NCBI GenBank assembly: GCA_020544565.1
Contig: CP078014.1
Coordinates: 1,797,916 to 1,861,915 of the forward strand
Reading direction: 5' to 3'
DNA: 64,000 nucleotides
Origin: Bradyrhizobiaceae bacterium
GTDB lineage: Bacteria > Pseudomonadota > Alphaproteobacteria > Rhizobiales > Xanthobacteraceae
Position 1 is the first letter of the stretch, and every line of letters begins with the position of its first letter. Below the pieces are notes generated by a model, which saw only the letters and a program-made list of their open reading frames with translations, ran no database searches and was not told the DNA's origin. The translations under genes and the position numbers were made by a program. Shown piece after piece: positions 58,944 to 64,000 of this stretch.

Positions 58944-59029
58944 TTATCGGTAGATGGCGGAGCAGATGCCCCGCTGGCGCTGTCGGTTTCCGCCCACCCG
59001 GAGATCGCAAACGGCGATATCGACGCGCT

Positions 59030-59095
59030 ATGGCGACGAAGCCATCCATCCCTGACTTTGCAGCTTGTGGATTGCTTCGCTTCGCTCGCAATGAC
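59030..59095. repeat. partial family F repeat
   Basis: GGATTGCTTCGCTTCGCTCG followed by CAATGACG at 59067-59094, preceded by GCGACGAAGCCATCC. It is related to the hairpin at 43746-43838, in inverted orientation. Confidence 0.6.
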
Positions 59096-59158
59096 GATTT
59101 AACCTCAATCCATCTTGCTCTAGTTTTCATCGCCCATCTCCATCGGGAGATGGCAAAC

Positions 59159-59587
59159 ATGCGAAGGGCCGTTGCCGTCGTGACCTGTTTTCGTCCCCTG
59201 CCCGTGGGTGCGCTGCTCGCCGGTTTGCTTCTTCTTGCCAATCCGGTCATTGCCGCAGATATCGAGGTGATCGACGGCGGCACGCTTGTGGTGGGTGGCC
59301 GCACCGTTCGACTTTGGGGAATCGAGGCTCCGTCCGCGGACCAGACCTGCGTGACGACGAGCGGACGCACATGGCCTTGCGGCAAGCGCGTGCGCGACCA
59401 GTTGCGTTCGGCCGTTCGCGACAGCGCCATCGCCTGCCAGCCCAAAGCGCCGGGAATCGAACTGTGCCGCGTCGCCGGCCTCGACATCGGCGCCTTGCTG
59501 GTCAAGGAAGGGCTCGCCAAAGCCCACGACGATTATCGAGAGCTTGAGGCGCGCGCCCGCGCGGCGCGCGTCGGGCTGTGGGAATGA
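59159..59587 (+). CDS. staphylococcal-nuclease-fold protein, apparently degenerate active site
   Basis: A 142-residue secreted protein: a signal sequence (residues 1-31), then the SNase/OB-fold pattern IEVIDGGTLVVGGRTVRLWG, IEAPSADQTC and the C-terminal LVKEGLAKAHDDY, AARAARVGLWE. In active SNases the first motif is DGDT and the second D-x-P-E. Here the second Asp is Gly and the conserved acidic residue after Pro is Ser, so nuclease activity is doubtful. Four extra cysteines may form disulfides. ATG 59159 has GGGAGA nine bases upstream; ATG 59150 is an alternative. Confidence 0.8.
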   Translation: MRRAVAVVTCFRPLPVGALLAGLLLLANPVIAADIEVIDGGTLVVGGRTVRLWGIEAPSADQTCVTTSGRTWPCGKRVRDQLRSAVRDSAIACQPKAPGIELCRVAGLDIGALLVKEGLAKAHDDYRELEARARAARVGLWE

Positions 59588-59641
59588 TACAGCCTTCGCG
59601 GACGCTTCCGTCCTGTGTCATTCGATGAAGGCGTGCGCAGC

Positions 59642-60166
59642 ATGGTGACGGGAACGATCCGCTATAGCGAACAGGATTTCGCGCTGTCACAGAGCGCCCT
59701 TTCATCGGCTCGCCCTCTGCCGTTGTGGCAGGGCGCATGCGCGATGGCATGTCTCGGCGCGGTGATCGGTTTTGGCCTGGCGACGCTGCTGGCCCGATTG
59801 TTGGAGCCGGCTCTGCCGGCATTGTCCGACTACACCGCATGGGGCGCTGTGTGCGGCGCCATCCTCTTGACCAGCGCCGGCGCCTGGCGACTGTCCGCAA
59901 AGCTGTCGCCGGCACAGCAGGCAACCTTGCAGCTTTCGCAGACTTTCATTCTTGACGAGAGCGGATTGCGGCTTCGCACCGAGACGGCCGAGACATACAT
60001 GAGCTGGGCGCATTTCCCTGCGGCCCGCATCGAATCTGATTTGATCGTCCTGCAGACACGGGACGCGACGATCGTCGTGCTCCGTCCGGCTTTCGTTGCC
60101 GATCAGGCGACCTGGAGCGACGCTCAGCGCATCGTCAGCGCGCATACTGCGAATCCCTCCGCATGA
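59642..60166 (+). CDS. YcxB-like membrane protein
   Basis: A 174-residue protein with two hydrophobic segments (about residues 34-56 and 64-84) followed by a soluble C-terminal domain: SQTFILDESGLRLRTETAET, YMSWAHFPAARIESDLIVLQ, DATIVVLRPAFV. This arrangement matches YcxB-like C-terminal domain proteins, whose role is unknown. ATG 59642 is preferred; a GTG at 59615 is an alternative. It follows the nuclease-fold gene by 54 bp in the same direction. Confidence 0.7.
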   Translation: MVTGTIRYSEQDFALSQSALSSARPLPLWQGACAMACLGAVIGFGLATLLARLLEPALPALSDYTAWGAVCGAILLTSAGAWRLSAKLSPAQQATLQLSQTFILDESGLRLRTETAETYMSWAHFPAARIESDLIVLQTRDATIVVLRPAFVADQATWSDAQRIVSAHTANPSA

Positions 60167-60253
60167 TATGCTTGAACCTCTTGAGACAGTTGATCGCGCA
60201 TCACGCTCGGCAGGCGGCAATGACGTCCGCCCGATCACACTAGGATTCTTGCC

Positions 60254-60412
60254 ATGGTCCGCTTAGTCCTTGCGCTGTTGCTGACGGTTGCAACAAGCGG
60301 ATGCACGTCACGCATGATCAACGAACGGGATGACGCCTTTTGCCAGTCCCAGGGAACGAAACCCGGGTCGAAAGCCTATTTCCAGTGCCGCCTCAAGCAG
60401 GCGGTCAACTAG
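60254..60412 (+). CDS. 52-residue lipoprotein
   Basis: A small gene below usual cut-offs: MVRLVLALLLTVATSGCTSR, then MINERDDAFCQSQGTKPGSK and AYFQCRLKQAVN. It has a textbook lipobox (TSGC, Cys 17) and two further cysteines that could pair. CQS...AYFQCR resembles small Rhizobiales entericidin-like or unknown lipoproteins; no function is assigned. Confidence 0.7.
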   Translation: MVRLVLALLLTVATSGCTSRMINERDDAFCQSQGTKPGSKAYFQCRLKQAVN

Positions 60413-60461
60413 AGGAGTTCCGGGCTGCTCATCTTTCATCGACTCTTTGCAGCCGGTGTCG

Positions 60462-61010
60462 TCACCGGTTCACGGGGAGCAAGGCCGCCCAGCGTAGCCT
60501 CGTCTCGACGACCGGCCAGGGTTGCGCCGCCATCGCGACGAATCCCGCTGCATCCGGCTCACTGTCCGGCAGGCTGACCCAAAGCAGGAAATGCCCGTTG
60601 CCGGTCCACAGCGCGGCTCCGCCGTCGCCAAACCGCGCGTGAAACAGCGGCAACGAATCCCAGTGCATGGGAAACAGAGCCTGTTGCTGCAACGGCAATT
60701 CCCGCCCGGCGCGAAATAGCCGCAGATACCAGGGCGGATTGTCCCTGAGCCGTGGACTCACCTGTTTCACCGCGCCAAACCGGGACAGATTTTCAATGAC
60801 CCGCCGCAGAAGGTCTTCGGCGGCCCTGTCCCACGTCTCGTCATTGTCCCCGAACAGGGTGAAGCCGGCTTCAGCGAAACAAGCATCGTGGTTCACGGGC
60901 ACCGGCCAGATCGCCAGCAGGCGACAGCCCGGCGAAGCCAGCTTCCCTGCCTCCTCGGATGGCACGGGTGACCAGTGAACCTGGAATGCAGCAGAGGCGG
61001 AAGCGGTCAT
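60462..61010 (-). CDS. hypothetical protein
   Basis: Not recognised. A 182-residue soluble protein rich in Trp, Pro and aromatic residues: WDRAAEDLLRRVIENLSRFG, PPWYLRLFRAGRELPLQQQA, GGAALWTGNGHFLLWVSLPD. No signal peptide or membrane segment. The regular structure and codon use support a real gene. It is convergent with the lipoprotein gene. Confidence 0.7.
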   Translation of the reverse strand: MTASASAAFQVHWSPVPSEEAGKLASPGCRLLAIWPVPVNHDACFAEAGFTLFGDNDETWDRAAEDLLRRVIENLSRFGAVKQVSPRLRDNPPWYLRLFRAGRELPLQQQALFPMHWDSLPLFHARFGDGGAALWTGNGHFLLWVSLPDSEPDAAGFVAMAAQPWPVVETRLRWAALLPVNR

Positions 61011-61080
61011 TGGCGATCGTCATCCGGCGACCCGATGAAGAACCCTGTGTGTCCGGCTTCGATCATCGTGACTTCAACTC

Positions 61081-61332
61081 TCAATCAGCCGGGTTCGCCG
61101 CAGGGCACATCCGCGCCGCCACCCGCTGCGCGACCTTGGCCTCGCAATAGCTGTTGCAGGTCAGGCCGTTCAGCTTGTCGCACTTCACCATGCACGCCTG
61201 ATAGGTGCAACTGACGCCGGGCGGCGGAACGGCCGCGGCTGCCTGCGGCCCGGCCAGCGCACCGACGATCAGATTCAGGATCAGCCATCCACCCTGCAGC
61301 ACGGCCCGCCCTCCACCTCGGGAGTGCAGCAT
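61081..61332 (-). CDS. small secreted cysteine-rich protein
   Basis: A product of about 83 residues with a hydrophobic export segment (GWLILNLIVGALAGPQAAAA) and six cysteines in the mature part: SCTYQACMVKCDKLNGLTCN, SYCEAKVAQRVAARMC. The paired spacing suggests disulfides. ATG 61332 or the GTG at 61302 is the start. The family is unknown to me. It is 115 bp downstream of the MFS gene in the same direction. Confidence 0.6.
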   Translation of the reverse strand: MLHSRGGGRAVLQGGWLILNLIVGALAGPQAAAAVPPPGVSCTYQACMVKCDKLNGLTCNSYCEAKVAQRVAARMCPAANPAD

Positions 61333-61447
61333 TCCGCGGCGTGTTGCGCAACAGCCGATGTCGCCGTGACGCGCCGCCCCTCTTTCGCCTTGTGCGCCGA
61401 AGTCCGCCACGGTTTCGCCCTTTGCCCCGCAAGCGGCGCGGATTCCG

Positions 61448-63022
61448 TCACTCGGCGGCGGCGCTCGCCCCCTGCGGCGGACCGGCGAGCGGCAGCTCCT
61501 CCATCGCCACCAGCAGCGCCGCGGCGGACGCGAGCAGCGCGCCGGCGGCGGCGAAGACATAACGGAACGCCACGATCATGTCGGCGGACGCGATGGCGTG
61601 AGCGCCGCCCACGCCGTGCTCGGCGCCGATGGTGATGTTCCGGCCGAGCACCATCAGCAGGATCGCGGTCAGCGCCGCGACGACGAACGACGCCATCAGC
61701 GAGCGGAAGAAATTCATCGCGCCGGTGGCGGTGCCGATCTGCCCGCGCGGCACGGCATTCTGGATCGATACCACGCTCACCGGAAAGATGGTGCCGAGGC
61801 CGACCGCGAACAGCGACAGCAATACCAGCAATTGCCATAGCGGCAGCGGCGTCGCCAGCGCCATCACCGCGGCGGCGAGCGTCGCGCAGCTCGCGCCGCT
61901 GATGGCCGCGCGCTTGTAGTGCTTGGTGTACATCATCGCGCGGCCCGACATCCATGCGCCGAGCACCGACACTGCGACGAGCGGGATCAGCGCCACGCCG
62001 GCTTCGCTGGCGCTGAGGCCGTACACCACTTCGTAGTACAGCGGCATATGCACGGTGAGGCCGATAATGGCGCCGATGGCGCAGCCGCCCGCCACCATCG
62101 CGAACGGCACCACCGATCCGGCAAGCAGCGGGATCGGCAGGAACGGTTCGTCGGTGCGGCGCGCGTGCCAGACGAAGGCGAAGGCGAGACAGATGGCCGA
62201 ACCGACCATCGCGAGAATTTCCACTGAGGCCCATGCGAAGCGATTGCCGCCCCATGTCAGCACCAGCATCACGATCACCGCCGCCGCCATCAGCAGCACG
62301 CCGCCGATCCAGTCCACCTTGCGCTTGCGATGGAACACCGGGATCTTGCCCATCCGCGGCAGCAGCAGCGCCAGCGACAGCGCACCGAGCGGCAGGTTGA
62401 TCCAGAAGATCACCGACCAGTGCAGATGCTCGGCGAACAGCCCGCCAAGCACCGGCCCGCCGATGCCGGCCGCAACCCACACCGAGCTGAAATAAGCCTG
62501 GTACTGGCCGCGCTCGCGCGGCGTCACCACGTCGGAAATGATGGTCTGCACCAACGGCAGGATGCCGCCGCCGCCGATGCCCTGCAGCGCGCGGGCGAGG
62601 ATCAGGATGAGGATGTTCGGCGCCAGCGCGCACAAGACCGAGCCGATCAGGAACAGCGTCATCGACACGACGATCATCGCGCGCCGGCCGTAGATGTCGC
62701 TCAGCGTGCCGTACACCGGCGCCACCGCCGTGGACGACAGCAGATACGCGGTGATGATCCACGACAGGTTGCCGACGTCCTGAAACTGACGGCCAATGGT
62801 CGGCAACGCAGTGGCGACGATGGTCTGATCAAGCGCAGTGAGGAACATCGTGAGCATCAGGCTCAGCAGGATGGTCCGCACCTCGCTCTTCGACAGCGGC
62901 GGCGCAGGCACGATCGGCGGCGCTTCGGCGAGATCGATTACCTCGTCCGCGACGCCAGCGCCGTCGTCTGTTGGGTCCAGCGTCCGCGCGTCATCGACGC
63001 GCTGTCGGTGAGTCTCGCTCAT
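61448..63022 (-). CDS. MFS drug exporter, DHA2 (EmrB/QacA) family
   Basis: A 524-residue transporter with about 14 membrane segments after a 50-residue acidic N terminus. Signatures: TALDQTIVATALPTIGRQF in helix 1, YGTLSDIYGRRAMIVVSMTL (motif A) near residue 85, ILARALQGIGGGGILPLVQT near residue 115 and GPVLGGLFAEHLHWSVIFW (motif C region) near residue 160. It probably exports toxic organics by proton antiport. The start MSETHRQRV at 63022 is preferred to the 20-codon longer frame. No regulator is adjacent. Confidence 0.92.
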   Translation of the reverse strand: MSETHRQRVDDARTLDPTDDGAGVADEVIDLAEAPPIVPAPPLSKSEVRTILLSLMLTMFLTALDQTIVATALPTIGRQFQDVGNLSWIITAYLLSSTAVAPVYGTLSDIYGRRAMIVVSMTLFLIGSVLCALAPNILILILARALQGIGGGGILPLVQTIISDVVTPRERGQYQAYFSSVWVAAGIGGPVLGGLFAEHLHWSVIFWINLPLGALSLALLLPRMGKIPVFHRKRKVDWIGGVLLMAAAVIVMLVLTWGGNRFAWASVEILAMVGSAICLAFAFVWHARRTDEPFLPIPLLAGSVVPFAMVAGGCAIGAIIGLTVHMPLYYEVVYGLSASEAGVALIPLVAVSVLGAWMSGRAMMYTKHYKRAAISGASCATLAAAVMALATPLPLWQLLVLLSLFAVGLGTIFPVSVVSIQNAVPRGQIGTATGAMNFFRSLMASFVVAALTAILLMVLGRNITIGAEHGVGGAHAIASADMIVAFRYVFAAAGALLASAAALLVAMEELPLAGPPQGASAAAE

Positions 63023-63190
63023 GCAATCGGCGACGAAGAATGATCCGGGGAACAGTGCGCACGCGGGCCAAGCCCGCGGCAATTCATGACGAATATGGAT
63101 AGTCTAGACTGCTTCGGGGTATTTCATAAGAAGCTCCCGCGCATGGGTGCACCGCGCGGGCCGGACATCACGCCGGCGTTATCATGCGCG

Positions 63191-63706
63191 TTATCGCGCC
63201 GGGCGCTTCTTGAGGCGTGCGCGCCTCGGCAGCACGCCGGGCCATTGCACGATGTGGTCTTCGAGATCGGCGTCATCGACCTCGTCCTCGCTGCCCCACA
63301 CCCTGCCCCGCACCGACACCCCGGCCTCGTGCACCGTGTTGGGATCGCCAGAGATCAGCGGATGCCACCAATACAGGTCGCGTCCCTCGGCCACGAGCTT
63401 GTAGCCGCAGCTCGGCGGCAGCCAGGTCAGGGTGCGGACGTTCTCGGGGGTCAGCCGCACGCAGTCCGGCACCTTGTCCGAACGGTTCGGGTAATCCTTA
63501 CAGGCGCACAGCCCGGCATCCAGCAGCGTGCAGGAAATATGGGTGAAATAGATCTTGCCGGTGTCCTCGTCCTCCAGCTTTTCCAGGCAGCAGCGCGCGC
63601 AGCCGTCGCACAGGCTCTCCCATTCGCTGGTGGACATTTCCTCCAACGTCTTGGTTTTCCAAAAGAATCCATCCTGCGGCGAAGGCCGCCGCGGCCGGGT
63701 CGTCAT
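63191..63706 (-). CDS. YcgN/YkgJ-family cysteine cluster protein (UPF0260)
   Basis: A 171-residue cytoplasmic protein. The cysteine cluster [20 protein letters not shown] near residue 29, [19 protein letters not shown] near residue 58 and [14 protein letters not shown] is typical of the UPF0260 family, which probably binds a metal. [20 protein letters not shown] near residue 114 is a second family block. The exact function is not known. It stands alone between the MFS gene and the window's right edge. Confidence 0.9.
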   Translation of the reverse strand: MTTRPRRPSPQDGFFWKTKTLEEMSTSEWESLCDGCARCCLEKLEDEDTGKIYFTHISCTLLDAGLCACKDYPNRSDKVPDCVRLTPENVRTLTWLPPSCGYKLVAEGRDLYWWHPLISGDPNTVHEAGVSVRGRVWGSEDEVDDADLEDHIVQWPGVLPRRARLKKRPAR

Positions 63707-63886
63707 GGCATCGAACCTGTAGCGATCACGGAACGTTCTCAGAGCTTTACGGGCCTTGCCGGGTCCCGCGCAAGCCGCAAGTGGCTGGCAGCCGGAAAAC
63801 CTGGGCGGATTGACCGCCTGTCATGAAAAATCCAGCGCAACCATTGGTTTATGGCTTATGGTCGGCTAGAAGGTTGCGGATTCCCG

Positions 63887-64000
63887 ATGGCGAAATCGCT
63901 GCCCAGGGCCCCACGGCTTGCCCTGACACGACCGCCTCGATCAAAACCGCCTCGATCAAAACCGCCTCGATCAAAACCGCCTCGATCAAAACCGCCTCGA
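63887..64000 (+). CDS. 5' end of an unidentified gene with a PPRSK repeat, cut by the window edge
   Basis: ATG 63887 opens a frame to the window end: MAKSLPRAPRLALTR, then PPRSK four times and PPR. The basic, proline-rich N terminus is typical of disordered cytoplasmic leaders. The gene's identity is beyond the edge. It may be spurious if the repeat is non-coding, but all visible units keep frame. Confidence 0.45.
   Translation, partial: MAKSLPRAPRLALTRPPRSKPPRSKPPRSKPPRSKPPR
63931..64000. repeat. 15-bp tandem repeat, at least 4.7 units, continuing past the edge
   Basis: Unit ACCGCCTCGATCAAA, four identical copies plus ten bases, with no variation. The unit length is a multiple of three, so copy-number change would keep any reading frame. 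Confidence 0.95.

Noticed and set aside
63931..64000. CRISPR-like repeat
   Set aside because: Units are contiguous with no spacers and only 15 bp long; it is a simple tandem repeat.

Overview
The window looks like chromosomal DNA of a GC-rich alphaproteobacterium of the Bradyrhizobium / Rhodopseudomonas / Afipia / Nitrobacter group. This is an inference from codon bias, from a cycHJKL-type cytochrome c maturation operon followed by degP, a two-component pair and glnE, from an RcGTA-like gene transfer agent cluster, and from several families of palindromic intergenic repeats. No rRNA, tRNA, CRISPR array or replication origin was seen.

Left part (1-25 kb): a TRAP transporter (dctM and a convergent dctP), an Mrp/ApbC ATPase, a beta-hydroxyacid dehydrogenase, a membrane histidine kinase with a DUF1289 protein and a retropepsin-like protease, dusA, a BisC-type molybdoenzyme, purU, an MFS exporter, a bacterial ionotropic-glutamate-receptor-like channel, a CDF cation exporter, a PAS histidine kinase whose end overlaps glnE tail to tail, and a leftward degP - response regulator - histidine kinase - glnE gene string.

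Middle (26-36 kb): the cytochrome c maturation genes ccmI-ccmE-ccmF-ccmH (cycHJKL), all leftward. The 3' end of ccmH is present twice, with an AT-richer islet gene between the copies. Upstream lie a conserved unknown gene and a PhoPQ-like two-component pair.

Right-centre (36.3-58 kb): a complete-looking leftward RcGTA-like cluster. In transcription order it has a small terminase candidate, large terminase, portal, two small proteins, prohead protease, capsid, connector, head closure, tail terminator, tail tube, two chaperone-like proteins, a very short tape measure, DUF2460, DUF2163, NlpC/P60 and the TIM-barrel host-specificity protein. A translationally coupled holin-like gene and two nested spanin-like genes follow. 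No integrase or repressor is present. Two blocks of extra genes flank the capsid gene. The block between protease and capsid holds a polymorphic-toxin-like gene broken by a Trp-to-stop change, an overlapping membrane 'immunity-like' gene, and a second partial copy of that same pair. The block between capsid and connector holds another protein with the same N-terminal module, a secreted trypsin-like protease, an outer-membrane barrel and small unknowns. A GIY-YIG nuclease gene sits between portal and terminase, bracketed by repeats. Nearly every uncoupled junction of the cluster holds a repeat.

Right end (58-64 kb): small secreted or membrane proteins, some between 68-bp direct repeats, a degenerate nuclease-fold protein, a second MFS exporter, a YcgN-type cysteine-cluster protein, and the start of an unidentified gene with a 15-bp tandem repeat that runs off the window.
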